From Flavobacteriales bacterium (GTDB lineage: Bacteria; Bacteroidota; Bacteroidia; Flavobacteriales_D; Crocinitomicaceae): 64,000 nucleotides of DNA. Both the position numbers and the translations under genes were made by a program. How positions within the stretch are numbered: position 1 is the first letter of the stretch; every line of letters starts with the position of its first letter. Of the stretch, positions 34,314 to 44,263 are shown in pieces. Under the pieces are notes generated by a model, which made no database searches, was not told where the DNA came from, and was given only the letters and a program-made list of their open reading frames with translations. The stretch covers positions 124,001 through 188,000 of the forward strand of contig CANMHB010000002.1 in assembly GCA_947497485.1 (NCBI GenBank). Reading direction: 5' to 3'.

Positions 34314-35732
34314 TTAATTGCTTAACACTTTATTTTGATAACCAAACAATTCAAAGAATTTGATTGCCTGAGCTACCTCATATGGAACATCATCCTCCCA
34401 ACTACTTGCACCAGCTTTAATTTTACTTAGCACGTCATCAGACATAATATGAAGAAGTTGATTGTCGTATTCTTTTATAGGCGCAATTTTGTCATTATCC
34501 TTCATAAATTGAAGTAATCCGTTCAAATTCTTTGGAATGCTAATATTATTCAAATCATATAATGATCCGTCTTCGACATTAATTGCTGGATAAACAAAAA
34601 GTTTTACGTTGTGTCCAAAACCTCGGCCAAAAGCCTCCAAAAGACCGCCTGGTAAATTATCATAATACCGCTCGTCGAAAATGGTGTTTAGGTTATAAAC
34701 TCCTAAAATAACACCCATTAAATTTCCTTTGGCAATCGCAGCCAGGTATTCAACCATTTTGTAATGCTTCAGATAATTCGAAATCATTACGGTATAACCC
34801 AATGAACTTAATAACTCTGCCCGGTCCACAAAGTCTTTATCCGAAATTTTACCGTCGGCCGTTAAATCTTTTAGCGTTAGTTCAAAGACAACTTCCAAAT
34901 TTTGTTCTTTAACTTTTTTCTCTTTGAGGAAAGCCAAACGACCTTTTTCGATCATATCGATATGGACTTTGGTAACTGGTCTGAATCTTCCGCGCATGAG
35001 CAAAATGTTCTTTTTATATAGCGCTGTAGCAGGTTGCAAAACATTTTTAACCAAATCAAACATGGTTGCATCGGTGATTCCCCTTTTTACCAAATTTAAA
35101 GCAATGATTCGGTTGTCAACGTTTTCAAAATCTGGTCCCGCAACGCGAAGCATATCAATTTCCATACGATCCCTTGGAATTCGATGAACCAAAGCGTCCA
35201 AAAAGTCATCAAGGTTATCTGTATGAAAAAAGGCTGCATGAATCAAATTTACCCCCAAGATTCCTAGTGCTTCTTGTTGAGCCTTATGGCTGTTATCATG
35301 CATCTTAATATGCAAAATAATATCATTTGTCGGACCATTCAAATGCAATTGAAACCGCAAACCAACCCATCCTTGACCTTGATTTGTTTTGTGATAGTTG
35401 AGTGACTCAACCGTATTGCAAAAGGCAAAAAATCGCGATTCTTCATGTTTATTAGGCAAGGTTTCAGCAATGTGGTTGTATTCTGTTTCCAACATGGTAA
35501 CAAGTCGTTCTTCACAAACATAGCGAGAGGCAACCCCATAAAGCGAGTCGGAAACCTTCATGTCGTAGGCTGACTGCGTAAATGCAATTGTTCCAGAGCT
35601 TCCTCCTGCTTTAAAAAAATTAGCTGCGACCTCCTGTCCTGCACCAATCTCAGCAAAACAACCATAAATGTCTGGAGTCAAGTTAATTTTTAGCGCTTTT
35701 TCTTCTGTTGTTAACCTGAAATTTTCACTCAT
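34314..35732 (-). CDS. conserved 472-residue cytoplasmic protein of unknown function
   Basis: This resembles a large Bacteroidetes protein family recognisable by its start (NFRLTTEEKALKINLTPDIY) and the segment CFAEIGAGQEVAANFFKAGG. Homologues have, to my recollection, been labelled inconsistently (nicotinate-nucleotide adenylyltransferase or TonB-dependent receptor). I see neither the HIGH-type nucleotidyltransferase motif nor a signal peptide or barrel, so I adopt neither name. GILGVNLIHAAFFH and LLMRGRFRPVTKVHIDM are other conserved-looking segments. It sits between a di-haem protein gene and a WYL regulator, all co-oriented with very short gaps. Confidence 0.75.
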   Translation of the reverse strand: MSENFRLTTEEKALKINLTPDIYGCFAEIGAGQEVAANFFKAGGSSGTIAFTQSAYDMKVSDSLYGVASRYVCEERLVTMLETEYNHIAETLPNKHEESRFFAFCNTVESLNYHKTNQGQGWVGLRFQLHLNGPTNDIILHIKMHDNSHKAQQEALGILGVNLIHAAFFHTDNLDDFLDALVHRIPRDRMEIDMLRVAGPDFENVDNRIIALNLVKRGITDATMFDLVKNVLQPATALYKKNILLMRGRFRPVTKVHIDMIEKGRLAFLKEKKVKEQNLEVVFELTLKDLTADGKISDKDFVDRAELLSSLGYTVMISNYLKHYKMVEYLAAIAKGNLMGVILGVYNLNTIFDERYYDNLPGGLLEAFGRGFGHNVKLFVYPAINVEDGSLYDLNNISIPKNLNGLLQFMKDNDKIAPIKEYDNQLLHIMSDDVLSKIKAGASSWEDDVPYEVAQAIKFFELFGYQNKVLSN

Positions 35733-35733
35733 T

Positions 35734-36804
35734 CTAATTTGGGTCTTTAAATTTTGGGTTATTGATAAAATTATAGTCCGTAAGCGTATTTAAAAACTTT
35801 TTTAATAAATATTTTTCTTGAGAATCGAGTTGCACGCCACCTTGACTAGCGAATTCAATTAATGGGTCAATCGTTGAACTATGATTAATTCCGCTCGAAT
35901 AATGTTCAATTACCTCATCGAGTGTAGCAAAACGACCATCGTGCATGTATGGCGCGGTTAAGGCAATATTGCGTAAGGTTGGCACTTTAAATTTTCCATT
36001 ATCATTTACATTCCCGGTAACAGCTCCTCTTCCCAAGTCTGAGAACGTAGCATCAAGACCATTGTTACTAAATTTCTTTACTTGCATCAATGGCCCGTTG
36101 TGACAATGAAAGCAATCAGCACCATTTAAGCTTTTAAATAAATCATATCCAGCCCACTCTTCGTTGTCGATAGCCTGCAAAACGCTTTGTTCGGAGGAAG
36201 TTAATGGCATGTTATTTTCAAACTTATACATTACATCGTACTTTGATTCAGCACTAATCATGGTTCGCAGGAATTGTGCTATCGCTTTTGCAACTTTGAT
36301 TGAATCGATTCCCTCCTCCTTGAATGCTCTGAAAAATCGATTTCGGTATTTCACATCCGCATTCAATTTTGCAACTGCATCTTTCCAACTTTGATGCATC
36401 TCAATTGGGTTTGGAACAGGCTCCAAAATTTGGCCTTCAAGTGTTGTTTTACGACCATCCCAAAAGAAAAAATTCTCCCAACCTAAATTAACCAATGCCA
36501 TCGATTGTCTATTTCCTTGAATACCATCAATACCGGTTGAAAACTGATTGTTATCAGAAAAACCATTTTCTGGCATATGACAAGAAGCACAACTCATCGA
36601 ATTGTCTCCACTCAAACGCTTTTCATAAAACAAAAAACGTCCAAGTTCCACCCCTTCGGCTGTTAACGGATTGTCGGCAGGAATTAACATATCTGGAAAA
36701 TGAGAAGGGATTTCAAGGGCATATGGACTTGGTTCATAACCGACCTTGTCTTTTCGGCAAGAGATAAGCGTTATACAAACCAAAAAATAAAATAGCCATT
36801 TCAT
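35734..36804 (-). CDS. di-haem cytochrome c peroxidase / MauG / MbnH-like lipoprotein
   Basis: A 356-residue exported lipoprotein (LVCITLISC lipobox). It carries two c-type haem motifs: CASCH at ~77 and CFHCH at ~229. YMHDGRFATLDEVIEHY near the C-terminus is typical of the MauG/CCP family. Classical members reduce H2O2; MauG and MbnH instead oxidise tryptophans of partner proteins. The directly upstream gene, overlapping by one base (TAATG), encodes an MbnP-like protein, which favours the MbnH role. The activity is inferred. Confidence 0.88.
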   Translation of the reverse strand: MKWLFYFLVCITLISCRKDKVGYEPSPYALEIPSHFPDMLIPADNPLTAEGVELGRFLFYEKRLSGDNSMSCASCHMPENGFSDNNQFSTGIDGIQGNRQSMALVNLGWENFFFWDGRKTTLEGQILEPVPNPIEMHQSWKDAVAKLNADVKYRNRFFRAFKEEGIDSIKVAKAIAQFLRTMISAESKYDVMYKFENNMPLTSSEQSVLQAIDNEEWAGYDLFKSLNGADCFHCHNGPLMQVKKFSNNGLDATFSDLGRGAVTGNVNDNGKFKVPTLRNIALTAPYMHDGRFATLDEVIEHYSSGINHSSTIDPLIEFASQGGVQLDSQEKYLLKKFLNTLTDYNFINNPKFKDPN

Positions 36805-37550
36805 TATTGGGCTGATAGCGCTTGTTTAAAATTTTGGACCACTTTCAATGCCAACGCTTCCTGTCCGGACCCAGAATGAGATAAAAACTCATTCTTAAGG
36901 TTAATTGGTTGATTCGGATTTTGAAGAAAGGAAAGCATATCTAAATTCAAATGAAAAACTTTTTCTGTTGGCGTAAGTGTTTGCCAATTAATATTCGAAA
37001 ATTCAAAGGAATCGATGAATGCATCTGTTCCAACGTGAAAACTAAAACTATGATTTAAATTAAGCGTTGCATCGGGAATTGTGTCCGTTTTTCCTTCAAT
37101 ACTGATAAAAATATAACCCGTATTCCACCCCCAGTGCATTGTGCCGGCATTGCTTATATTCAAAGGGCTATCATTTGGGAAAGCCGATGGGTCGAGGTGA
37201 TTAAGTGACTGAACAACGCCAATATTTCCTTGTAGTGAACCAAACTTTAAATAGTCACCCTTTACTCGTGTTAATAAATTACCAGTCGAAGAAAAATCAA
37301 ATAATGCAGCCTTTGTAAATGTATCCGACCCGTTTCTTATTATTGATTTGTAAAATTTTAAATCTGTAAACTTAACTTTATAGCCTTCTTGCGTTGTATA
37401 TACAGAATCTAAATAAAAAGGTTGGTTGCCAAAACTAGGATTAACCCTAATTGAGAGATAATTTTCAGCCGTTGGTTCTATTTTCGGATCTTCTTTTTTA
37501 CATGAAAAAAGCAACAGAAAAAAGAATAGGACAAATAAAATTTTATTCAT
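36804..37550 (-). CDS. MbnP-like lipoprotein
   Basis: A 248-residue lipoprotein (LFVLFFFLLLFSC). It matches the MbnP-like family: SIRVNPSFGNQPFYLDSVY, YKVKFTDLKFYKSII, and HWGWNTGYIFISIEG with a later HSFSFHVGTDAF. In methanotrophs MbnP is a copper-binding protein whose tryptophan is oxidised to kynurenine by MbnH, completing the metal site. Here the WGWNTGY segment supplies candidate tryptophans and histidines. It lies first in the minus-strand run before the di-haem protein. Confidence 0.85.
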   Translation of the reverse strand: MNKILFVLFFFLLLFSCKKEDPKIEPTAENYLSIRVNPSFGNQPFYLDSVYTTQEGYKVKFTDLKFYKSIIRNGSDTFTKAALFDFSSTGNLLTRVKGDYLKFGSLQGNIGVVQSLNHLDPSAFPNDSPLNISNAGTMHWGWNTGYIFISIEGKTDTIPDATLNLNHSFSFHVGTDAFIDSFEFSNINWQTLTPTEKVFHLNLDMLSFLQNPNQPINLKNEFLSHSGSGQEALALKVVQNFKQALSAQ

Positions 37551-37616
37551 TTGACAAAATTAAGCGAAAAAAAGTGTAAATTCCTATAAAATTACTTAAA
37601 ACAGATTTTCTTAACT

Positions 37617-40600
37617 ATGAACAATACAACCCCATTGAAAGTTCTCAATGCATCAGCAGGAAGTGGAAAAACACACCAACTCGTATTGGAGTATTTAACT
37701 ATTTTACTTGGAGCTGATTATTCTTCGCCAAAATACAAATCAATTGTTGCAATGACATTTACCAATAAGGCGGCATTGGAAATGAAAAATCGGATAATAA
37801 ACACGCTCGATGGTATTGTAAATTATAATGGTGCAAACTCGAAAATCACACACATGTTGAATGGCCTCGTTCAAAACACGGGTTGTGATCAAAAAACCAT
37901 TGAAAAAAGGGCTCAAAAAGCCTTAGGAGAAATTCTGCATGGATATGAAGATTTTCACGTTTCTACCATCGATAAATTCAATTTAAGACTGATTCGGTCA
38001 TTTAGCAAAGACTTAGATATTCCTGGCGATTTTGAAGTTGTTTTGAATGAAGACCAAATAATTGAGGAGGTTGTTGACATTTTGATGAGTAAAATCGGCC
38101 AAGATGGAAATGAGGAATTAACAAAATTAGTTACGCTTTACGCTCGAACGAATTTGGAAGAAGGGCAAAGCTGGAATTTCCGAAGACAGTTGGTTGAGTT
38201 TGCATCCGTTTTGTCGAAGGAAAGGTATCAAGACATCGTTGATAAGCTAATGGAGCTTTCTCTTACAGACAATGACTATGTTCAACTGAAAACTGATATC
38301 AAAGAAATCGAGACCAACTTTATTGAAAGAGCAAACGAATTCGGGAAATTTATCCTCCTTCAAGGTTTAAACCCAGATAATACTCCTGGAGCTGGAACCG
38401 TTGTAAATACGTTGGAAAATTTTATGATTTTAGAAGACTTTCCATCACCCAAAGACAATGGACAGCTGTTTACAAATACTGTAATTAATAACAGTAAATT
38501 AAGGGAGGGTAAAAAAAAGTTTTCCGAAGAAGTTGCCAGTCGAATTCTCGAATTAAATGAATGCTTTTTACAATCATATCATAATTGGTTTTTACTGGTA
38601 AAATTTAAAAAGAACTTTTTTAATATGTCTTTGCTTCAATTTATAGCAAAGACGCTTAATGAAACCAAAGAAAACGAGCAAATTCTACGGATTTCCGAAT
38701 TCAATAAATTAATTAGTAGTTTGGTTGGAGATGAAGACGCTCCCTATATTTATGAACGCTTAGGTACACATCTTGAGCATTTTTTATTGGATGAATTTCA
38801 AGATACTTCAAGATTGCAATGGTTAAATTTAATACCTCTCGTATATGAATCACTTGGATATAAAAGAAGAAACCTCATTGTTGGTGATGCCAAACAATCT
38901 ATTTATCGTTTCAATAATGGATTAGCAGAGCAATTTGTGAGCCTCCCAAAAATTTATAATCCAGAAGGCGACGCAAAAATAAAACAGATGTCAGCGTTTT
39001 TTGATGGCTTAGGATTAAAAGAAAACTTAGGGCAAAATTTCCGATCAGCAGGCGAAATCGTAAAATTCAACAACAAACTTTTTGAAGTTTTAAAAATCCT
39101 ATTGAATGATGATCATGCCGAATTTTATGATTCAATTTCTCAAGAAGTTGTTTCAGATTTAGAAGGATTTGTGAAAGTAATTTCAATGGAGGCGGATCCA
39201 GATATTGATACTTTGACTGAACCAATCATTGCTTGTATTGAAAAGTGTTTGGGAGATGGTTTTTCAATGGGTGATATTTGCATTCTAACCCCAACTAATG
39301 CACTCGGAAATGGGATAGCGAATAAATTAACCGAGCAAAAGATTGCCGTTGTCTCACAGGACTCACTTTTAATTGCTTACGACGCCAAAATTCAATTGAT
39401 TCTTTCCTATTTGAAGCGTCGCGAACGACCAACGAATGAAACTGAAACGAAACGATTTGCTGAACTTTATTTCAGATTAACTGGAGGAACTACTGATCAA
39501 TATTTGTCTTATTTCGAATCGAAGATTTTACCAAACGGCTCTAAAAAAAGGTATTTCAATGACGAGCGATTCATTTCGGATTTCTTTCAGTCTAAGACTA
39601 ATTTCTTTTCAAGTTATGAAAGTCTATATGATTTGGTAATCATGTTTTTATCGTTTATGGGATGGGAAGAAACCAAGGATCCATATGTTCACCATTTTGT
39701 AGATATTGTTTTCAATTATCAATCAAACCGTCAGGCAGACATTAAATTTTTCTTGGAATACTTTGAAGAAAACAAGAACAAAATTGCACTATTAATGCCG
39801 GAGACTGAAAGCGCGGTGAAAATAATGACGATACACAAGTCAAAGGGACTAGAGTTCCCTGTTGTTATCCTGCCGCAATTAGATCTGAGCATTAAAATAA
39901 ACAATTGGTCTAAATTTTTAATAGAGGCGGGAGACAAAATCATTTACAGCACGGCAAGTAAAAAGAGCAGCTTAAGAGAAATTGCACAATTTACCGAAAA
40001 GGAGTTAAGTTTAATTTTCTTGGACAAATTAAACCTCTGTTATGTTGCGCTTACGCGACCAATCCAACGGCTTTATGCGTTCAATTACTATAAAAAAGGT
40101 AGGCTTGGTGAATTAATTCACAATGAAATCCAAGAGCACTTTGACTGTGAAATAACTCCAGTTGGAGAATTACTTCTTGAATTAGGTTCTGAAAATCATG
40201 TGAATAGAGAAAAAAATCAAAAAGATGAATCATTCTATACTCCTGTAGAGCTTGGAGAGCGACTATGGTATCCAGATGTTGTGTTTCGTAAAATCTCGAA
40301 TGAAAATCGCTTTTTATTGCTAAAAGAACAACGATTTGGAAATTATTTCCACGCTTTAATGTCAGAATGTAATTCCTTAAACGATATTGATAAAAAACTA
40401 AATGAATTAATTCAAGTTGGAACTATTGATTCTGAATTCAGGCTAATTCTTTCTGAAAAAGCTAAAACTTTTTTTAGTAATTGTGAAAGTCTTTTCACAG
40501 ATGCAATAGAAATAATTAATGAGGAATTAATTCTCATTCCGAACGATCGAGATAAACGACCAGACAAAATTATTGTAAAGAAAAATGAGTTGATTGTATT

Positions 40601-40739
40601 CGAGTTTAAAACCGGGAAGCAAAGCAATGATCATCAAACACAACTTATTGGTTATCAGAATGTACTGTCTGAAATGTTTGAAAAACCAATTGAGATTTAC
40701 TTATATTATACAGAAACAGATACGCTTCTAAGGATTTAA
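37617..40739 (+). CDS. AddA/RecB-like UvrD helicase with C-terminal nuclease domain
   Basis: A 1040-residue superfamily 1 helicase. Walker A is NASAGSGKTHQLVLEY (~11-26), motif Ia is AMTFTNKAALEMKNRI, motif II is LLDEFQDTSRLQW (~390), motif III is VGDAKQSIYRF, motif V is MTIHKSKGLEFPVVILP, and motif VI is NLCYVALTRP. At the C-terminus IVFEFKTGKQSNDHQ (~995) looks like the PD-(D/E)XK nuclease motif of AddA/RecB. It probably processes double-strand ends for recombination. The AddB partner is not adjacent: the next gene is convergent and overlaps by 12 bases. Confidence 0.9.
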   Translation: MNNTTPLKVLNASAGSGKTHQLVLEYLTILLGADYSSPKYKSIVAMTFTNKAALEMKNRIINTLDGIVNYNGANSKITHMLNGLVQNTGCDQKTIEKRAQKALGEILHGYEDFHVSTIDKFNLRLIRSFSKDLDIPGDFEVVLNEDQIIEEVVDILMSKIGQDGNEELTKLVTLYARTNLEEGQSWNFRRQLVEFASVLSKERYQDIVDKLMELSLTDNDYVQLKTDIKEIETNFIERANEFGKFILLQGLNPDNTPGAGTVVNTLENFMILEDFPSPKDNGQLFTNTVINNSKLREGKKKFSEEVASRILELNECFLQSYHNWFLLVKFKKNFFNMSLLQFIAKTLNETKENEQILRISEFNKLISSLVGDEDAPYIYERLGTHLEHFLLDEFQDTSRLQWLNLIPLVYESLGYKRRNLIVGDAKQSIYRFNNGLAEQFVSLPKIYNPEGDAKIKQMSAFFDGLGLKENLGQNFRSAGEIVKFNNKLFEVLKILLNDDHAEFYDSISQEVVSDLEGFVKVISMEADPDIDTLTEPIIACIEKCLGDGFSMGDICILTPTNALGNGIANKLTEQKIAVVSQDSLLIAYDAKIQLILSYLKRRERPTNETETKRFAELYFRLTGGTTDQYLSYFESKILPNGSKKRYFNDERFISDFFQSKTNFFSSYESLYDLVIMFLSFMGWEETKDPYVHHFVDIVFNYQSNRQADIKFFLEYFEENKNKIALLMPETESAVKIMTIHKSKGLEFPVVILPQLDLSIKINNWSKFLIEAGDKIIYSTASKKSSLREIAQFTEKELSLIFLDKLNLCYVALTRPIQRLYAFNYYKKGRLGELIHNEIQEHFDCEITPVGELLLELGSENHVNREKNQKDESFYTPVELGERLWYPDVVFRKISNENRFLLLKEQRFGNYFHALMSECNSLNDIDKKLNELIQVGTIDSEFRLILSEKAKTFFSNCESLFTDAIEIINEELILIPNDRDKRPDKIIVKKNELIVFEFKTGKQSNDHQTQLIGYQNVLSEMFEKPIEIYLYYTETDTLLRI

Positions 40740-41414
40740 CACCCTCATTTCTTCCGCAGCTTTTAAAAAGGTATAAACTACGGGATGGGGAATATCTCTG
40801 GTGGATGAAATTTGAGGGCAAAATGCGCAGGCTACAAAAAAATCGTGGTCGATTAAACTAATGATTTCTGGGTCATCAAATTGATTGGTTGCCTCAATGT
40901 CAATGAACTTACTTTTGAGCTGTTCGATTAGTTGAGGGTATAGGCTAAATCGTGAGGAAGTTAACTCAATAGTACTGAAATTATCATATAGTTTTTCGAA
41001 AGTTTTAGTTAATGGATTAATTGTAACTCGCTCAAAACTATTCCCAGCAACTAAATTCTCTGAAATCAATTTCTCAGAATATGGATTGAGTTGGTTTAGA
41101 GCAATTAAAAACTCAATAAACATTTTAAAAGCCTCTCCAGTAATTAAAACGGGTGTTTTTGGATCAATTAAAAGCTTAAAAATTCCATTAAGATAAAATG
41201 GGTTTTGATAAGGGCCAGGAGCAATCCAAATTCCATCAAATTGATCAAAATAGATTGGTTTGTGTTGGATGGCCTCATTAACTTTAATCCAATAGTAATT
41301 AATCTCTAATTCAAGAAAATCGCTAGCATGATCTAACGAAAGATTGGTCGCATGATGAGAATTGTAAGTAAAATTATAATCCCCTATGATTGCTATTTTC
41401 AGCGACCCACTCAT
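40728..41414 (-). CDS. class I glutamine-amidotransferase-like protein (CTP-synthase C-terminal-related)
   Basis: A 228-residue protein like the family called CTP synthase C-terminal region-related (seleno)protein. IAIIGDYNFTYNSHHATNLS opens it, FDGIWIAPGPYQNP and VLITGEAFKMFIEF follow, and FFVACAFCPQIS with HPVVYTFLKAAEEM closes it. The nucleophile elbow that would be GTCGG/GICLG in an active amidotransferase is TGEAF, so the usual catalytic cysteine is missing. A cysteine lies instead in ACAFCP, near where some relatives are said to carry selenocysteine or cysteine. Function unknown. Confidence 0.75.
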   Translation of the reverse strand: MSGSLKIAIIGDYNFTYNSHHATNLSLDHASDFLELEINYYWIKVNEAIQHKPIYFDQFDGIWIAPGPYQNPFYLNGIFKLLIDPKTPVLITGEAFKMFIEFLIALNQLNPYSEKLISENLVAGNSFERVTINPLTKTFEKLYDNFSTIELTSSRFSLYPQLIEQLKSKFIDIEATNQFDDPEIISLIDHDFFVACAFCPQISSTRDIPHPVVYTFLKAAEEMRVLNP

Positions 41415-41434
41415 ATTTGTGGTGGTTAATTTTG

Positions 41435-42085
41435 TTACTTTTTAAACCAAGCTCTCACAACAGCATTGTTAATGTCGATGGATTTATCTTGCGCGAGCTG
41501 AACGTCATAAGTCCAAACTTTACAACTAAATGAACATTCGAACAAAGAGTAGTCACCTGTATTGTCACTTGCTTGTTTTAAAACTGTAAATGTTGCACTT
41601 TGGTTAGGATCAGACTCCTTGGATTTCCAAATCACTCCATACTTATCAGTATATTCAACTTGAATACCATCAACACTATTATTTACCAACGTGCTGTAAT
41701 CTTTAAAAGGAATGGCAACTTGCGAGTTCGAAGAATGGTAATCATTGAACATTGTAAGCGTTGGGTCTGAATTTGCAGAAGCATCCCAATCCAATGCGCC
41801 AAAGCTAATTTTTAAGGCTTGCGAAGAATACGGCGAAGCAATAGTTGATGAATAAATCACCTTGGATAAAACGGGAGAAGCGTAAATATATACATCTTTT
41901 CCTGCAATTCCCTTGTATCCATTAACGTTTTGAGTAAACTCTACTTGGGTACCATTAACATAACTATTCAAAGACGCATTGAGATCAACTGTATTTACAG
42001 GCGCAGGAATAACCTCATGCTTTATACAAGAACTCAAGCCTAATAAAGTTCCAATTGTCAAGAAAAAGAAAAAACTTTTACGCAT
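41435..42085 (-). CDS. hypothetical lipoprotein
   Basis: The ORF track starts at 42136, but ATG 42085 gives a clear lipoprotein signal (MRKSFFFFLTIGTLLGLSSC) and lies 22 bases after a perfect promoter; the longer form would begin inside that promoter. The 216-residue product is beta-rich and polar (NAYVNGTQVEF-like VNGTQVEFTQNVNGYKG, KISFGALDWDASAN). The family is not recognised. A single pair of cysteines (LFECSFSC) is close together near the C-terminus. It is probably anchored on a membrane facing the periplasm or outside. Confidence 0.7.
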   Translation of the reverse strand: MRKSFFFFLTIGTLLGLSSCIKHEVIPAPVNTVDLNASLNSYVNGTQVEFTQNVNGYKGIAGKDVYIYASPVLSKVIYSSTIASPYSSQALKISFGALDWDASANSDPTLTMFNDYHSSNSQVAIPFKDYSTLVNNSVDGIQVEYTDKYGVIWKSKESDPNQSATFTVLKQASDNTGDYSLFECSFSCKVWTYDVQLAQDKSIDINNAVVRAWFKK

Positions 42086-42106
42086 TTTATTACTATTAAT
42101 TGCTAA

Positions 42107-42137
42107 CAAATTTAACCTAAATACGTGAAAAAACAAA
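42107..42137 (-). promoter_or_regulatory. complete Bacteroidetes promoter of the lipoprotein gene
   Basis: On the minus strand: TTTG (42137-42134), exactly 19 bases, TAAATTTG (42114-42107). This is a textbook TTTG-N19-TAnnTTTG layout and decides the start codon at 42085. Confidence 0.85.
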
Positions 42138-42227
42138 AAAAGATGCTTTTTCAGTTCAAATAAGCCATTTATTAAGTCGGGAGATTTGAAAGACTTCTTA
42201 TTTTTGTTCGAGTAAATTCATTTTTAA

Positions 42228-43250
42228 TTGGAAGATTCATTCGACTATCGGGAAGAAGCTAAAAATAGTAGTGAGCAAGACTATGATAAAGTCTTACGTC
42301 CAAAATATTTGGTCGATTTTTCCGGTCAAGCTCCCGTAGTAGAAAATCTTCACATTTTCGTTCAAGCCGCCAAATTTCGTAATGAACCGCTGGATCACGT
42401 TCTACTGCACGGTCCACCAGGTTTAGGAAAAACAACCTTAGCAAATATCATTGCCAACGAACTTGGGGTCGGATTCAAAGTGACGAGCGGACCCGTTCTA
42501 GACAAACCTGGTGACTTAGCAGGTTTGCTTACAAATCTCGGTGAGGGTGACGTTTTATTCATTGATGAAATTCATCGATTGAGCCCCGTGGTTGAAGAAT
42601 ATCTTTATTCAGCAATGGAGGATTATGTAATCGATATATTGATTGATTCAGGACCTAACGCAAGGAGCATTCAAATTAATCTTAATCCTTTCACTCTAAT
42701 TGGAGCAACGACTCGTTCTGGGTTATTGACGTCTCCGCTAAGGGCTCGATTTGGCATAAATTCTCGATTGGAATATTATGACTCTAAAATCCTCACTTTA
42801 ATTGTGGAACGAAGTGCAAGTTTGCTGGGAATTGAAATAGATGAGGATGCTGCATACAAAATAGCTAGTCGGAGTCGAGGAACACCGAGAATTGCAAATG
42901 CATTACTTCGTAGAGTTCGTGATTTCGCCCAAATAAAAGGTTCTGGAAGGATTGACGATGAAATTACCGAGTTTGCACTCAATGCTTTAAATGTTGATGC
43001 GAATGGGTTAGACGAAATGGACATCCGAATCCTCAAAGTTATCATTGATAAATTTCAAGGTGGCCCCGTGGGATTAACAACCATTGCCACTGCAATTGGC
43101 GAAAATGCAGGAACATTGGAAGAAGTTTACGAGCCATTTCTAATTCAAGAAGGGTTTTTAATGCGAACTCCAAGAGGGAGAAAAGCCACAGAGAAAGCAT
43201 ACAAACACCTCGGAAAAGATATGGGGTGGGTGCAAGGAGGTTTGTTTTAA
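42228..43250 (+). CDS. ruvB: Holliday junction branch-migration helicase RuvB, TTG start
   Basis: A 340-residue AAA+ motor. Walker A is [15 protein letters not shown] (~63-77), Walker B is LFIDEIHRL, sensor 1 is [18 protein letters not shown], and the C-terminal winged helix has [14 protein letters not shown] and [16 protein letters not shown]. The N-terminal region [12 protein letters not shown] is conserved and lies downstream of the TTG; no ATG precedes it in frame, so TTG is the start. RuvA is not nearby. queG starts 11 bases downstream and may be co-transcribed. Confidence 0.97.
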   Translation: MEDSFDYREEAKNSSEQDYDKVLRPKYLVDFSGQAPVVENLHIFVQAAKFRNEPLDHVLLHGPPGLGKTTLANIIANELGVGFKVTSGPVLDKPGDLAGLLTNLGEGDVLFIDEIHRLSPVVEEYLYSAMEDYVIDILIDSGPNARSIQINLNPFTLIGATTRSGLLTSPLRARFGINSRLEYYDSKILTLIVERSASLLGIEIDEDAAYKIASRSRGTPRIANALLRRVRDFAQIKGSGRIDDEITEFALNALNVDANGLDEMDIRILKVIIDKFQGGPVGLTTIATAIGENAGTLEEVYEPFLIQEGFLMRTPRGRKATEKAYKHLGKDMGWVQGGLF

Positions 43251-43260
43251 ACTCCAACTA

Positions 43261-44187
43261 ATGCGGCAAGTGCAAATCAAATCTTTAATCAAATCAAAAG
43301 CCTATGAATTGGGCTTTTTTTATTGTGGGTTTTCTAAAGCAGATTTCCTCGAAGAAGAAGCTCCCAGATTGGAATCTTGGTTAAAAAAGAACTACCATGG
43401 AAAAATGGCTTATATGGAAAACCATTTTGATAAGCGTTTAGATCCGAGATTATTAGTTGATGATGCAAAATCTGTCATCTCTTTATTGTTAAATTATTTT
43501 CCTGAAAATTCACAATCAGATTCAGACGCGCCTAAATTATCGAAATACGCTTATGGTGAAGATTATCACTTTGTAATTAAATCGAAGCTAAAAGAATTAA
43601 TCCAATTCATGAAAGATGAAATTGGTGAAATAAACGCTAGAGCATTTGTCGACTCTGCGCCGGTAATGGATAAAGTGTGGGCGAAAAAATCGGGACTAGG
43701 TTGGGTAGGTAAAAACACCAATCTCATTCATCCAAAAGAAGGAAGTTTTTTCTTTATTGCTGAAATTATCACCGATTTAAAAATTGAACCAGATGGACCT
43801 ATTAAAGATTATTGCGGTACTTGCACGCGCTGCATTGATGCATGTCCAACTGAAGCTATTGTTGAACCATATGTAGTCGACGGTTCAAAATGCATTTCCT
43901 ATCTTACAATTGAATTAAAGGATGAAATTCTACCCTCAGAATTCAAAGGAAAAATCGATAACTGGATGTTTGGCTGCGATGTTTGTCAAGATGTTTGTCC
44001 TTGGAATCGTTTTTCTAAGGCAACGAATGAACCAAGATTTAAACCTGCATTTTCATTATTGAACCTGACAAAAGCAGATTGGAAAAATCTCGAAGAGGAT
44101 ACATTCCAAAAATTATTCAAGAATAGCGCCGTAAAACGCACTAAATTCAAAGGATTAAAACGTAATATATCGTTTCTCCTTGATTAA
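43261..44187 (+). CDS. queG: epoxyqueuosine reductase QueG
   Basis: A 308-residue cobalamin and iron-sulfur enzyme for the last step of queuosine synthesis on tRNA. Two ferredoxin-type clusters are visible: [17 protein letters not shown] (~193-209) and [14 protein letters not shown] (~240-253). [20 protein letters not shown] and [12 protein letters not shown] are typical QueG segments. Slightly shorter at the C-terminus than the longer QueG forms with HEAT repeats, which is common in Bacteroidetes. Cytoplasmic. Confidence 0.95.
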   Translation: MRQVQIKSLIKSKAYELGFFYCGFSKADFLEEEAPRLESWLKKNYHGKMAYMENHFDKRLDPRLLVDDAKSVISLLLNYFPENSQSDSDAPKLSKYAYGEDYHFVIKSKLKELIQFMKDEIGEINARAFVDSAPVMDKVWAKKSGLGWVGKNTNLIHPKEGSFFFIAEIITDLKIEPDGPIKDYCGTCTRCIDACPTEAIVEPYVVDGSKCISYLTIELKDEILPSEFKGKIDNWMFGCDVCQDVCPWNRFSKATNEPRFKPAFSLLNLTKADWKNLEEDTFQKLFKNSAVKRTKFKGLKRNISFLLD

Positions 44188-44246
44188 CAACCTTTGGAAT
44201 ATTGAAAAAAAAACTATATTTCAGAGTAAAAGTTGTTGATTTAAAA

Positions 44247-44254
44247 TAATTTTG
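44247..44254 (+). promoter_or_regulatory. TAnnTTTG -7 box of the NRPS gene
   Basis: TAATTTTG, 9 bases before the ATG. No TTTG at the standard -33 position, so the promoter may be weak or regulated. Confidence 0.5.
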
Positions 44255-44263
44255 ATTTTATAA

